The position numbers and the translations under genes are program-made. Shown here piece after piece: positions 37,273 through 46,500 of a stretch of 64,000 bases of DNA; position 1 is the first letter of the stretch, and every line of letters starts with the position of its first letter. The notes under the pieces are model-generated. The model ran no database searches, was not told the origin of the DNA, and was given only the letters and a program-made list of their open reading frames with translations. The stretch is taken from contig NZ_LDOT01000006.1 of the NCBI RefSeq assembly GCF_001029445.1, positions 62,001 to 126,000 of the forward strand, given 5' to 3'. This stretch comes from Photobacterium aquae. Its GTDB lineage: Bacteria > Pseudomonadota > Gammaproteobacteria > Enterobacterales > Vibrionaceae.

Positions 37273-38693
37273 TGGAGCGCAAAACTATCCATAGTGTGGG
37301 GATCGATATCGGTACCACGACGACTCAGGTGATTTTCTCAGATCTGACCGTGGTTAACCGTGCCCCTGCATCACAGGTTCCTGTTTATGAATTTGTCGAG
37401 CGGGAAATTACCTACCAGAGTCCCGTTGAGTTCACCCCGATCAATTATCAGGGCACGCTGGATGCCCAGGCTGTGCGTCAGTTTATCGAGCAGCAGATCC
37501 AGCAAGCCGGTCTGGCTGCCGAAGGCGTAGAGACCGGTGCGATTATCATTACTGGTGAGACAGCCAAGGCCCATAACGCAAGAACCGCGCTGCTCGATCT
37601 TTCCCAGCAGCTTGGGGATTTTGTTGTCGCGACTGCTGGCCCCAACCTTGAATCTGTTATTGCGGGCCGGGGCAGCGGTGCGCAGGAGCGCTCGGCGCAG
37701 CAGCACCAGAGAATAATGAACATCGATATCGGTGGGGGCACCTCGAACTATGTGGTGTTTGACTGCGGCCGAGTGGTAGAGACGGCGTGTCTGAATATTG
37801 GTGGTCGCTTGGTCGAGTTGGATCAGGAAGGCAATGTCGCTTATTTGCACAAGCCCGCCTTGGCCGTCATTAAGTCGTTATTCGGCGAGGCTTTGCATCC
37901 ACGGCAGGTAACGCAGGATCACCTTAAGCGGGTAGTTGATCGCATGGCGGAGTTAATCGTCGAAGTGATGCTGGGCGAGTTGTCCCCACTGGCTGTTCAA
38001 CTGCTGCAAACTCCGGCGATGTCGGATCTTGCCAATATAGATGCTGTGTATTTGAGTGGCGGCGTCGGCGAGTGCTATTACCGCCCGCCTGTAACCGCAA
38101 CCTTGTATGGTGATGTTGGCCCTGCACTGGCCCAAGCATTGCAGCGCAATCCATCAATGGCCGCTTCGCCTGTTCAGCCCCCGTCCCAAACGGTAAGGGC
38201 GACAGTGATTGGGGCGGGTGCCTATTCGCTGAGCCTGTCAGGTGCCACGATCTGGCTGAATTCGGCCGAATTGCCGATTAAGAATATTCCCGTTATCCAT
38301 CCCGCTATTGACTGGAGCGTATCTAGCCCAGCGCTTTGTGAGGCGATTTGCTTGGCGGGAGAGCGGATGGATTTGGCATTGGGGATTGACCGTTATGCCG
38401 TTGCCATCGATGGCGGAATGCCCGTGACCTATGCTGCTGTCCAGCATGTCGCCCAAGAGTTAGCCCGATTTTACCAGAACCATGGCAATCACCATGACCC
38501 GGCTTTCGTTATCGTTCACAACGATATCGGCAAAGCGCTGGGGATGGAGTTGCAGCCACAACTGGCTCCGCAGCCAGTGAGTGTGATTGATGAGGTGATT
38601 ACCCGCGAGGGGGATTACATCGATATAGGCAAAAGTTACTTCGGCGGGGAGATCGTTCCACTGACCGTTAAATCTCTCGCCTTCCCGTCTTAA
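37272..38693 (+). CDS. eutA: EutA, reactivating factor for ethanolamine ammonia-lyase
   Basis: A 473-residue actin-fold ATPase that exchanges damaged cobalamin in EutBC for intact cofactor. Phosphate motifs VGIDIGTTTTQVIFSD (residue 9 on) and NIDIGGGTSNYVVFDCG (around 153) and the adenosine motif YLSGGVGE (about 258) are present. Its start overlaps the eutG stop by one base. Confidence 0.94.
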   Translation: MERKTIHSVGIDIGTTTTQVIFSDLTVVNRAPASQVPVYEFVEREITYQSPVEFTPINYQGTLDAQAVRQFIEQQIQQAGLAAEGVETGAIIITGETAKAHNARTALLDLSQQLGDFVVATAGPNLESVIAGRGSGAQERSAQQHQRIMNIDIGGGTSNYVVFDCGRVVETACLNIGGRLVELDQEGNVAYLHKPALAVIKSLFGEALHPRQVTQDHLKRVVDRMAELIVEVMLGELSPLAVQLLQTPAMSDLANIDAVYLSGGVGECYYRPPVTATLYGDVGPALAQALQRNPSMAASPVQPPSQTVRATVIGAGAYSLSLSGATIWLNSAELPIKNIPVIHPAIDWSVSSPALCEAICLAGERMDLALGIDRYAVAIDGGMPVTYAAVQHVAQELARFYQNHGNHHDPAFVIVHNDIGKALGMELQPQLAPQPVSVIDEVITREGDYIDIGKSYFGGEIVPLTVKSLAFPS

Positions 38694-38707
38694 AAGGAGT
38701 GTTATAG

Positions 38708-40072
38708 ATGAAGTTGAAAACACACTTGTTCGGCCAGACTTACCAGTTCAGGGATGTCAAAGACGTCCTTGCCAAGGCATCAGACCTGCGTTCAGGGGAT
38801 GTGCTGGCTGGTGTGGCTGCGCAAACAGCCCAAGAGCGTGTGGCAGCAAAGCATGTTTTGTCCGAGCTGACTCTAAACGATTTGCGTGAAAACCCTGTGG
38901 TCAGCTACGAGGATGATCTGATCACTCGAATCAACCAGGACAGCCTCAACCGCGCGACATTCGAGCGGATTAAAAACTGGACGGTAAGTGAGCTGCGCGA
39001 ATATATCCTGTCTGATAGCAAGACCAACGAGGATACTGAACGTCTGCGCAAAGGCTTAACCGCCGAGATGGTGTCTGCGGTAGCCAAGCTGTGTTCGAAC
39101 GGTGACTTGATGTATGGCGCAAGTCAGATGCCGGTAGTGACCAAGGCAAATTCAACCGTCGGTTTGCCGGGGCACTTCAGCTGCCGTCTCCAGCCGAACG
39201 ATACCCGTGACAATGTGAGCTCTATTCTTGCGCAAACATTCGAAGGTCTGTCTTACGGTTGCGGTGATGCTGTGATTGGTATCAACCCTGTGACCGATAG
39301 TGTGGAAAACACCACCCAGATGCTGCTTGCATTGCAAGAGGTGATCGATAAGTGGCAGATCCCAACCCAGCCTTGTGTCTTGGCACACATTACCACTCAG
39401 ATGGAAGCGGTACGCCGTGGTGCACCTGGCGGCTTGTTGTTCCAGAGTATTGCCGGCTCTGAAAAGGGCCTGTCTGAATTTGGCGTATCGGTCGATATGC
39501 TTGATGAAGCCTATGAGATCGGTAAGCAGTATTGTCAGCTGGCTGGCAATAACGTGATGTATTTTGAAACCGGGCAGGGCTCTGAGCTCTCCGCAAACGC
39601 CCACCACGGTGCCGACCAAATGACAATGGAGGCACGTTGCTATGCCTTGGCTCGCCGTTACAAGCCGCACTTGGTTAATACCGTTGTCGGCTTTATTGGC
39701 CCTGAGTACCTCTATAACCACCAACAGATCATCCGTGCAGGTTTGGAAGACCATTTCATGGGCAAGCTTTCAGGCATTCCGATGGGTTGTGATGCTTGCT
39801 ATACCAACCATGCCGATACCGATCAGAACTCGAACGAGAACCTATTGACGTTACTGGCGGCTGCCGGGGTGAACTTCGTGATCGGTATGCCGATGGGCGA
39901 TGACATCATGCTCAATTACCAGACTACCTCCTTCCATGACACGGCGACGGTTCGCCAGCTGTTGCGCCTGCGTCCAGCACCTGAATTCGAAGCGTGGATG
40001 GAAACGATGGGACTCATGGAAAATGGCCGTCTTACCGCTAAGGCGGGCGACCCATCTATTTTCTTCAAATAA
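38708..40072 (+). CDS. eutB: EutB, ethanolamine ammonia-lyase large subunit
   Basis: Catalytic subunit (454 residues) of the adenosylcobalamin-dependent lyase that splits ethanolamine to acetaldehyde and ammonia. Full family length; typical segments include LPGHFSCRLQPNDTRDNVSS, YFETGQGSELSANAHHGADQ and GIPMGCDACYTNHADTDQ. An AAAAGGAG ribosome site precedes the ATG. Substrate-binding residues around the TIM-barrel core appear intact. Confidence 0.96.
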   Translation: MKLKTHLFGQTYQFRDVKDVLAKASDLRSGDVLAGVAAQTAQERVAAKHVLSELTLNDLRENPVVSYEDDLITRINQDSLNRATFERIKNWTVSELREYILSDSKTNEDTERLRKGLTAEMVSAVAKLCSNGDLMYGASQMPVVTKANSTVGLPGHFSCRLQPNDTRDNVSSILAQTFEGLSYGCGDAVIGINPVTDSVENTTQMLLALQEVIDKWQIPTQPCVLAHITTQMEAVRRGAPGGLLFQSIAGSEKGLSEFGVSVDMLDEAYEIGKQYCQLAGNNVMYFETGQGSELSANAHHGADQMTMEARCYALARRYKPHLVNTVVGFIGPEYLYNHQQIIRAGLEDHFMGKLSGIPMGCDACYTNHADTDQNSNENLLTLLAAAGVNFVIGMPMGDDIMLNYQTTSFHDTATVRQLLRLRPAPEFEAWMETMGLMENGRLTAKAGDPSIFFK

Positions 40073-40087
40073 GGGAGCGAGCCTGAA

Positions 40088-40978
40088 ATGAACGAACAAG
40101 CAATTCGCGATATCGTCGCGACGGTAATGGCGCAGCTGGGTGAGTCAACGGTTACTCCGGCTGCTGTGACAAAGGTTGTGACAGAGGCGGTTCCTGCGGT
40201 GGCGGAAACCAGTCAGGAGTCATTGCCAGATCTGGGTGACAAGTGCTTCAAAAAGTGGAACGGCATTGAGAATGCTGCCGAGCGTAAAGTGATTGAGGAT
40301 TTGATGTCTCAGACTGATGCTCGCGTAGGAACGGGACGTACCGGTCCTCGTCCGAGAACGACGGCGTTACTGCGTTTCCTTGCCGATCACTCACGCTCTA
40401 AAGATACCGTATTGAAGAACGTGGAATCATCTTGGCTTGAGCAGCGTGGCTTGATGGAAGTGCAGTCCTGCGCTCATGACAAAGATGAGTACCTGACTCG
40501 CCCTGACTTGGGTCGTCAACTGAATGATGAGGCACGTGAGCTGATCAAGGCTAAATGCAAGCAGGCTCCGCAGGTTCAGGTTGTGCTCTCTGATGGTTTG
40601 AGCCTTGATGCGGTAACGGTAAACCATGACGAAATTTTGCCGCCGCTACTTAACGGCCTCAAACAGGCGGGGCTGGACGTAGGGACGCCATTCTTCCTCC
40701 GCTATGGCCGGGTTAAGGCTCAAGATGAAATCGGTATGTTGCTCAATGCCGAAGTGAACCTGCTGTTGATCGGTGAGCGTCCGGGATTGGGCCAGTCAGA
40801 ATCATTGAGCTGTTATGCCATTTATCGTCCGACACCTGAAACCGTGGAGTCGGATCGTACGGTTATCTCGAATATTCATGCTGGTGGTACACCACCGGTT
40901 GAAGCGGCGGCCGTGATTGTTGATTTAGTGAAGACCATGCTGGCGCAAAAAGCCAGTGGCATCAACCTCAAGCGTTAA
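40088..40978 (+). CDS. eutC: EutC, ethanolamine ammonia-lyase small subunit
   Basis: Cobalamin-binding subunit of 296 residues. The core from about residue 60 ([20 protein letters not shown], then [15 protein letters not shown]) is well conserved. The first 20 residues ([17 protein letters not shown]) form the amphipathic helix known in E. coli to send the enzyme to the shell, followed by an alanine/valine-rich linker. Fifteen bases after eutB. Confidence 0.95.
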   Translation: MNEQAIRDIVATVMAQLGESTVTPAAVTKVVTEAVPAVAETSQESLPDLGDKCFKKWNGIENAAERKVIEDLMSQTDARVGTGRTGPRPRTTALLRFLADHSRSKDTVLKNVESSWLEQRGLMEVQSCAHDKDEYLTRPDLGRQLNDEARELIKAKCKQAPQVQVVLSDGLSLDAVTVNHDEILPPLLNGLKQAGLDVGTPFFLRYGRVKAQDEIGMLLNAEVNLLLIGERPGLGQSESLSCYAIYRPTPETVESDRTVISNIHAGGTPPVEAAAVIVDLVKTMLAQKASGINLKR

Positions 40979-40988
40979 GGATAGGACG

Positions 40989-41645
40989 ATGGCGATTTTA
41001 GATAAGATCCAACCTTCGGTATTGGCGACACGCGTTATCGCATCGGTCGATCCAGTCTATAAGGAAAAATTGGGGCTTCAGCCGCATCATAACAGTATCG
41101 GCCTGATCACGGCCGACTGTGATGATGTGACATATTGCGCCTTGGACGAAGCCACCAAGGCTGCCAATGTGGACGTGGTCTATGCCCGTTCATTTTACGC
41201 TGGGGCAGCCCATTCATCGGGCCCAACCTCTGGTGAGGTAATCGGTATTCTGGCCGCTGCTTGTCCAGCAGATGTGATTGCCGGGCTGGAAAGGGCCAAA
41301 GCCTTTATCGAAGACGAAGCGGGTTTCCAGTGCGCCGATGAGAACGGGGATATTGCGTTTTTTGCCCATTTGGTTTCTTCCACTGGTACATATTTGTCTG
41401 CTGAGGCAGGTGTCGAGCAGGGCGAAGCATTGGCGTATTTGATCGCGCCACCGCTTGAGGCGATGTTCGGTATTGATGCCGCCCTGAAGGCCGCGGATGT
41501 CAAACTCGTGAACTTGTTTGCTCCGCCATCTGAGACCAACTTCGGTGGTGGTCACTTGACGGGCTCACAGGCAGCATGCCGTGCTGCTTGCGAGGCGTTC
41601 CAGGCTGCTGTCCTTGATGTCGCGCGTCAGCCAATCGGTCGTTAA
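40989..41645 (+). CDS. eutL: EutL trimeric shell protein
   Basis: BMC-T (tandem domain, permuted) protein of 218 residues that forms trimers with a gated central pore. Close to E. coli EutL along the whole length (for example SFYAGAAHSSGPTSGEVIGI and APPSETNFGGGHLTGSQA). ATG 40989 with AGGA upstream was preferred to a start at 40956 inside eutC. Confidence 0.95.
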   Translation: MAILDKIQPSVLATRVIASVDPVYKEKLGLQPHHNSIGLITADCDDVTYCALDEATKAANVDVVYARSFYAGAAHSSGPTSGEVIGILAAACPADVIAGLERAKAFIEDEAGFQCADENGDIAFFAHLVSSTGTYLSAEAGVEQGEALAYLIAPPLEAMFGIDAALKAADVKLVNLFAPPSETNFGGGHLTGSQAACRAACEAFQAAVLDVARQPIGR

Positions 41646-41660
41646 TAAGGGAGAGGCATC

Positions 41661-43016
41661 GTGAACCCGTTACTTCAAAAGGTCCAGGAAGCTGGTGTTG
41701 TTGGTGCGGGTGGGGCAGGTTTTCCCACCTATATGAAATTAGACTGCCAGGTCGACTGGGTCTTGGCCAACGGTGCCGAGTGTGAGCCTTTGCTCAACAA
41801 AGACCAGATGCTGATGCAGCATCACGCCAAAGAGCTTTTTGGCGGGATGCAGCTGGCGATGGCTGAAACCGGCGCCAAATATGGTGCAGTGGGTATCAAG
41901 CGCAAGCATGCCGATACCATCGCCTGTTTGGAGCTGGTTAGGCCGGAAAATATCAGCTTGCTGTTAATGGATGACGTTTACCCCGCCGGGGATGAGGTTG
42001 AGCTTGTCTTCCATGCTACGGGTAAACGGATTCCTGCTGGTGGCCTACCGAAAGAAATTGGTGTGGTGGTCAACAATGTTGAGTCGTTTATCAATGTCTT
42101 CCGCGCAGCTCAAGGCGCGGGGGTCACTCACACCATGGTGACGGTTAACGGCGCGGTTCAGCGCCCGTATACCGCTTGGTTGCCGGTCGGTATGGCATAC
42201 CGAGAAGCTGTCGCTTTGGCGGGGGGGGCGACCTGTGCCGATCCTGTGATTGTTGATGGTGGCCCGATGATGGGACGGGTGACGGAAGATGACAGCAAGG
42301 TACTGACAAAAGCATCCAGTGGCTTGTTGGTGCTGCCACGCTCAGGTCGAGTAGCCAAATACAAGCTACGCACACCAGAGGATCTGCGCCGAATCGGCAA
42401 GTCAGCCTGTGACCAGTGTGGCCAATGTACGGCAATGTGCCCGCGCAGCTTGCTGGGCTATCCGGTCAAGCCGCACTTGGCAATGCGGGCGCTGCAAGTA
42501 TCCGGTGGTGACAACCGCAGTTTTGCTTTGGCTGCTCAGGCATGTTGTGAGTGTAATTTGTGTTCGATGTGGTCATGTCCGGAAGGGTTGGATCCAAGCC
42601 GGGTATGCGTTACGACCAAGCAGGTATTGCGTGAAGAAGGCCGTTGGCAAACGCCGGAGCAGTTGCAGGCCCAAACCGTTGATGTCCACCCAATGCGTGA
42701 ATATCGCGGTGTGCCGACTAAGCGTTTGGTGCAGCGTCTTGAGCTGACAGAGTACGCCAAGCAAGAGGTGGTTTTCCTTACCGATGAGGTGAGTCCCGAA
42801 CGTGTTGAAATCTTGTTGTCTCAGCATATCGGAAAGCCCGCCGAAGCCATTGTCACTATTGGCGATAGAGTGGTTGTCGGCCAGTGTATTGGCCGAGCGG
42901 CACCTGAGTCATTGAGTGCTGCAGTACACGCCAGTATCGACGGGGTTGTAACCGCCGTTGGTCAGAGCATTGTGATCGAGCGAAAAACGGACGTAAACGA
43001 GAGTAAGACATGTTGA
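41661..43016 (+). CDS. pduS: PduS-like cobalamin reductase (RnfC-type flavoprotein)
   Basis: A 451-residue RnfC-fold protein: N-terminal glycine-rich FMN/NADH region (GAGGAGFPTYMKLD, then NGAECEPLLNKDQ), a SLBB-type middle, two ferredoxin-like clusters (CDQCGQCTAMCPRS and CCECNLCSMWSCPEG), and a C-terminal biotin/barrel-like part (VRVVVGQCIG region). PduS reduces cob(III)/cob(II)alamin for the pdu adenosyltransferase. Enterobacterial eut operons lack it. Here it sits between eutL and a PduT-like gene and probably serves EutT. GTG start after GGGAGAGG. Confidence 0.88.
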   Translation: MNPLLQKVQEAGVVGAGGAGFPTYMKLDCQVDWVLANGAECEPLLNKDQMLMQHHAKELFGGMQLAMAETGAKYGAVGIKRKHADTIACLELVRPENISLLLMDDVYPAGDEVELVFHATGKRIPAGGLPKEIGVVVNNVESFINVFRAAQGAGVTHTMVTVNGAVQRPYTAWLPVGMAYREAVALAGGATCADPVIVDGGPMMGRVTEDDSKVLTKASSGLLVLPRSGRVAKYKLRTPEDLRRIGKSACDQCGQCTAMCPRSLLGYPVKPHLAMRALQVSGGDNRSFALAAQACCECNLCSMWSCPEGLDPSRVCVTTKQVLREEGRWQTPEQLQAQTVDVHPMREYRGVPTKRLVQRLELTEYAKQEVVFLTDEVSPERVEILLSQHIGKPAEAIVTIGDRVVVGQCIGRAAPESLSAAVHASIDGVVTAVGQSIVIERKTDVNESKTC

Positions 43017-43558
43017 ATGCAATTGGTTGTATTGAATTGAATTCTATTGCCCGAGGATTTCAGGTCGCGGATGCAATGCTGAAGGCTGCCCACGTGGAAA
43101 TCGTATTTAATCGTACGATTTGCCCCGGTAAGTTCATGGTGATGGTTGCCGGTGATGTGGCGGCCGTCGAGGCATCGGTTCATGCTGGTCTGGCTATCGG
43201 AAAAGGGGATGTCGTTGATGAATTGGTGATTGCCAATGTGCATCCTGATGTCTTTCCGGCCATAGCCGGTACCCGCGTAGTGGAGCGTCCGGCTGCACTT
43301 GGTATCGTTGAGACATTCTCAGTTGCAGCCATCGTTGAGGCCGCGGATGCGGCCGTCAAGGCGGCCAATGTTGAGTTGCTTGAGGTACATATGGCGATGG
43401 CAATCGGTGGTAAGGGCTTTGTCACGATGACCGGTGATGTTGCTGCTGTTCAGGCTGCGGTCGATGCTGCTGTTAATCGAATTGGCCATCGAGGTGTATT
43501 GGTCGACAAGGTGGTGATTGCCCAGCCTCGCAAGGAAATTTTAGAGGGGAAAATATAA
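43010..43558 (+). CDS. pduT: PduT-like iron-sulfur shell trimer protein
   Basis: Tandem BMC-domain protein of 182 residues. The start MLNAIGCIELNSIARGFQ and the repeat junction AALGIVETFSVAAIVEAAD are the PduT pattern. Cysteine 38 (TICPGK) matches the residue that in Salmonella PduT places a [4Fe-4S] cluster on the trimer axis, so it could conduct electrons through the shell. It overlaps the PduS-like gene by seven bases, as fits a functional pair. Confidence 0.9.
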   Translation: MLNAIGCIELNSIARGFQVADAMLKAAHVEIVFNRTICPGKFMVMVAGDVAAVEASVHAGLAIGKGDVVDELVIANVHPDVFPAIAGTRVVERPAALGIVETFSVAAIVEAADAAVKAANVELLEVHMAMAIGGKGFVTMTGDVAAVQAAVDAAVNRIGHRGVLVDKVVIAQPRKEILEGKI

Positions 43559-43707
43559 CGCGCAATAACAGTAAAGGAACAAGGATTGGGCCCAAAAGGC
43601 TGAAAAGTTTCACCAAAGTATCGCTAGACAGGGTGTCTGATACCACCTGATTACCGGGAAGGGATTCTGCCCCACGTTAGCTAGCTGTTTTTAGAAGGAA
43701 GGTCTTT
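43559..43707 (+). other. Gap between pduT-like gene and eutH
   Basis: The longest gap inside the operon, 149 bases. It holds an imperfect hairpin around CAGGGTGT-CTGAT-ACCACCTG (43627-43651 region) and ends in a strong AAGGAAGG ribosome site. It may carry a separate eutH promoter or an RNA processing site. Confidence 0.4.
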
Positions 43708-44817
43708 ATGAATGACGTGATTCTGTATGTAATGGTTGGCTTCATGGTCCTAGGGGCGGTTGACAAAGTATTGGGCAACCGCTGGGGATATGGAGAGAAG
43801 TTTGAGGAAGGTTTCATGGCGATGGGGTCACTGGCACTGGCGATGGTCGGTGTGGTGAGTTTGGCGCCTGTACTCGCTTCGTTGCTGAGCCCTGTTGTTG
43901 TACCACTGTATACAATGTTAGGGGCTGACCCGGCTATGTTTGCGGGCACCTTGCTGGCTAACGATATGGGTGGTTACCCATTGGCAAAGAGCATGGCGGA
44001 AACTGAGGCGGCCGGTATATTCTCTGGCTTGATCCTTGGCGCGATGATGGGGCCAACCTTGGTCTTCACCATTCCTGTTGCTCTTGGCATCATCGAAAAG
44101 AAGGACACCCCTTATCTCGCCCGTGGCGTTCTGATCGGTATGACGACTATTCCGGTGGGATGTTTGGTTGGCGGTCTGGTTGCCGGTTTTGAGTTTTCGA
44201 TGGTACTGGCTAATCTAATTCCTATCGTAATTGTGGCTGGCCTTATTGCTGTTGGCTTGTGGCTTAAGCCCGATGCGATGATCCGTGGCTTTGAAGTTTT
44301 CGGTAAAGGTGTCGTTGCGATTATTACCATTGCGTTGGCGGCTATCGTGGTTGAAACCCTGACAGGCATTGTCGTGATTCCAGGAATGGCGCCTATTTCT
44401 GATGGTATCGAGATCATCGGTGCCATTGCTATCGTACTCGCCGGTGCATTCCCAATGGTGCACTTCATTACCAAGTACTTGAATAAGCCTTTGGTTAAGC
44501 TGGGAAGTGCGATGGGTATGGGTGAAACTGCTGCTGCGGGTCTGGTTGCCACTTTGGCGAACAATATTGCGATGTTCAATATCATGAAAGATATGGATGA
44601 CCGCGGTAAGGTCATCAACGTGGCGTTTGCTGTGTGTGCCTCGTTTGTTTTCGGTGATCACCTTGGCTTTACTGCTGCTGTGAATAGCGACATGATTTCA
44701 GCGGTGGTTGCCGGTAAGCTAGTAGGAGGCATTTGTGCCTTGGTGCTGGCGGTTTATGTGACCCGCAACATGGGAGTAGATAAATCTGCGCCGAAGCATG
44801 AGGAGGCAACGGCTTAA
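43708..44817 (+). CDS. eutH: EutH ethanolamine transporter
   Basis: Inner-membrane ethanolamine uptake protein of 369 residues with about ten hydrophobic segments (start MNDVILYVMVGFMVLGAVDK; conserved stretch ANDMGGYPLAKSM). It is shorter than the roughly 408-residue E. coli protein, similar to forms in other eut loci. In E. coli eutH lies between eutG and eutA; here it is last. A strong terminator follows. Confidence 0.94.
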   Translation: MNDVILYVMVGFMVLGAVDKVLGNRWGYGEKFEEGFMAMGSLALAMVGVVSLAPVLASLLSPVVVPLYTMLGADPAMFAGTLLANDMGGYPLAKSMAETEAAGIFSGLILGAMMGPTLVFTIPVALGIIEKKDTPYLARGVLIGMTTIPVGCLVGGLVAGFEFSMVLANLIPIVIVAGLIAVGLWLKPDAMIRGFEVFGKGVVAIITIALAAIVVETLTGIVVIPGMAPISDGIEIIGAIAIVLAGAFPMVHFITKYLNKPLVKLGSAMGMGETAAAGLVATLANNIAMFNIMKDMDDRGKVINVAFAVCASFVFGDHLGFTAAVNSDMISAVVAGKLVGGICALVLAVYVTRNMGVDKSAPKHEEATA

Positions 44818-44842
44818 TTGCTATTGCTATCTTTGACCCAAT

Positions 44843-44872
44843 AAAAATCACCGCCCGAAGGCGGTGATTTTT
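44843..44872. terminator. Bidirectional terminator after eutH
   Basis: Stem AAAAATCACCGCC/GGCGGTGATTTTT with a CGAA-type loop and U-tracts both ways; it serves eutH and the converging gene ending at 44874. Confidence 0.95.
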
Positions 44873-44873
44873 T

Positions 44874-45455
44874 TTATTTATCGAGTGTATGAAGTAGCTC
44901 GTTGAGCTCTTTGGTCAAGGATTCTGTTTTAGGATCGAATTCTTTCATTGCGGCATAGGTGTCGGCCATCAGCTTGTCTTGCATTTCCGTTAGTGCCTTG
45001 TCGGCAATGATTGCCTCGCGCTTATCCGCCATGGCTTGCTTGGCGGCAGCAAAGTCACGGATCATGCTGCTGCGCTCTTCTTCGCTGAGTTTGTCATTGC
45101 GCAGTGCTGTCTGCAATTCTTTGGCTTTGGCAATGAATTCATCAGGGTTGTAACCAACCTGCTCGGCTTTTTGATGGTAGGCCAGTTCAAAGGCTTTGGC
45201 TTGAGCTGTTAGTTCGGGATGTGCCTTTAGTGTTTGCTGGCGGATACTCGAAAGATCACGCTGAAGAGTGTTGATTCGGTAGATGGTTTCTTTTTGATTG
45301 GCAACTGTATCGGTTGCGGCATCGCTAGCACGAACCTGCGGTGCGATAGCAAACAGGGCTGCAAGCATCAGCGGTAGGCTGTATTTCATGAACTGTTGTG
45401 CCATCGATGGCAGTGCAGATAGGCGTGAGGTGCGATTGTGCAAGCTGTTTTGCAT
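44874..45455 (-). CDS. Hypothetical periplasmic helical protein
   Basis: A 193-residue protein. A hydrophobic stretch (YSLPLMLAALFAIAPQVRA, about residues 25-43) reads as a signal peptide after an unusually long N-terminus; the rest is polar, alanine-rich and predicted helical or coiled-coil (for example IYRINTLQRDLSSIRQQTL). No family recognised. AAAGG lies eight bases before the ATG at 45455; a start at 45389 would give a normal-length signal but lacks a ribosome site. Confidence 0.65.
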   Translation of the reverse strand: MQNSLHNRTSRLSALPSMAQQFMKYSLPLMLAALFAIAPQVRASDAATDTVANQKETIYRINTLQRDLSSIRQQTLKAHPELTAQAKAFELAYHQKAEQVGYNPDEFIAKAKELQTALRNDKLSEEERSSMIRDFAAAKQAMADKREAIIADKALTEMQDKLMADTYAAMKEFDPKTESLTKELNELLHTLDK

Positions 45456-45642
45456 AGTGTGGACCTTTGTTGCTGTTATCGTATTTGTGTGGTGTACGCT
45501 CGAAATGTAACCAAGCAGATGTTGGTGAATGTCAAGAGTGTGTCATGAATCCTGCATACAAACTGAATGGTATGGCTAGAAGGGATATTTTGCTGCGATT
45601 GCTGGGGATAAGCGATTGTTTTTTTTCAATAGCTAAAAAAAA

Positions 45643-45663
45643 GCCGGCAATCCATATGCCGGC
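45643..45663 (-). terminator. Terminator of torD
   Basis: Stem GCCGGCA/TGCCGGC with a seven-base loop and a long T run on the minus strand, 28 bases past the torD stop. Confidence 0.88.
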
Positions 45664-45690
45664 AATAGAGAGATAGTTAATTATGATGGG

Positions 45691-46341
45691 TTATTCTTCG
45701 CCCTTCAGGAACTTGACGTCAAGTTCACAGAAAGCCAACAAGATTTTCGCGGCTGCGGCATAGAAGCCGAATGGGTCGCGTGACTGGGTGGCTTGGGTAA
45801 ATGTCGGTAGCCAGTTCAGCAGCATGGTATTGAGGAAATCGAGCTGGGCTTGCATCAGTTCCTCAGTTTTCTCTTCGCTGGTCTGCTGGTTGGCCATGAT
45901 GATTAGGTTACCCATGAAATCCAACTCGACGGCAAGGTGATCTGCCGGTTCGTTGAATTCCTTACGCTGGGCGATACCGTAATCATCCATTAGCTTGTTC
46001 ATATCCTGAGCTGGCTTGTCATTCATCAGGCCAGACTCACCAACATACATGGAGGCATAAGGCAGTGCACCAGATTTTGGTGTGCTCAAAAATAGTCCAC
46101 AGAAATCCGCAGCCAGTTCAAGCTGGGCATCTTCTCGTGCATTCAAACGTTCCAGCGCATCACGGAATGATGCAACGGGTGCCGCTAGCTCCGGGGTCAT
46201 CGCCAAACCGGAGAAGAAGGTGACCATGTCGCCGTTGTTGTATTCAGTAATGTCTTGCTCGGTTAGCTCGCGGGCAAACAGGGAAGACATCCACCAGTAA
46301 ATTTCGGCACGTTGTTCGTTGAAAGCGATGAATTCTTTCAT
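45691..46341 (-). CDS. torD: TorD, TorA maturation chaperone
   Basis: Cytoplasmic chaperone of 216 residues that holds apo-TorA, helps molybdenum cofactor insertion and guards the twin-arginine signal. The family stretch LELAADFCGLFLSTPKSGAL and FNEPADHLAVELDFM is present. The ATG at 46341 has GGAG five bases upstream; an earlier ATG at 46383 was rejected. A terminator separates it from torA, so it must have its own promoter in 46342-46466. Confidence 0.94.
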   Translation of the reverse strand: MKEFIAFNEQRAEIYWWMSSLFARELTEQDITEYNNGDMVTFFSGLAMTPELAAPVASFRDALERLNAREDAQLELAADFCGLFLSTPKSGALPYASMYVGESGLMNDKPAQDMNKLMDDYGIAQRKEFNEPADHLAVELDFMGNLIIMANQQTSEEKTEELMQAQLDFLNTMLLNWLPTFTQATQSRDPFGFYAAAAKILLAFCELDVKFLKGEE

Positions 46342-46466
46342 GGTTACTCCATGTTCGGGTATGGCTTGGGATTGTTCGGCCATACGAAAAACGTATTCAA
46401 ATATCAGAATGCATACGCATAGTATATGTGAATAAGCTCTGTAACTTAATGTCTCGGTGAGAAAAT

Positions 46467-46490
46467 AACCAGAGGCCGAAGCCTCTGGTT
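46467..46490 (-). terminator. Terminator between torA and torD
   Basis: Perfect 10-base stem AACCAGAGGC/GCCTCTGGTT with a CGAA-type tetraloop, 10 bases after the torA stop; weak T-rich tail on the minus strand. Confidence 0.8.
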
Positions 46491-46500
46491 AATGATCAAC

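Noticed and set aside
34171..42827. Many open frames opposite or out of phase with eut genes
   Set aside because: G+C-rich coding DNA gives long antisense frames; each sits on a well-identified eut protein.
45467..45676. 69-codon plus-strand frame between the periplasmic protein gene and torD
   Set aside because: It overlaps the torD terminator and resembles no protein; likely chance.
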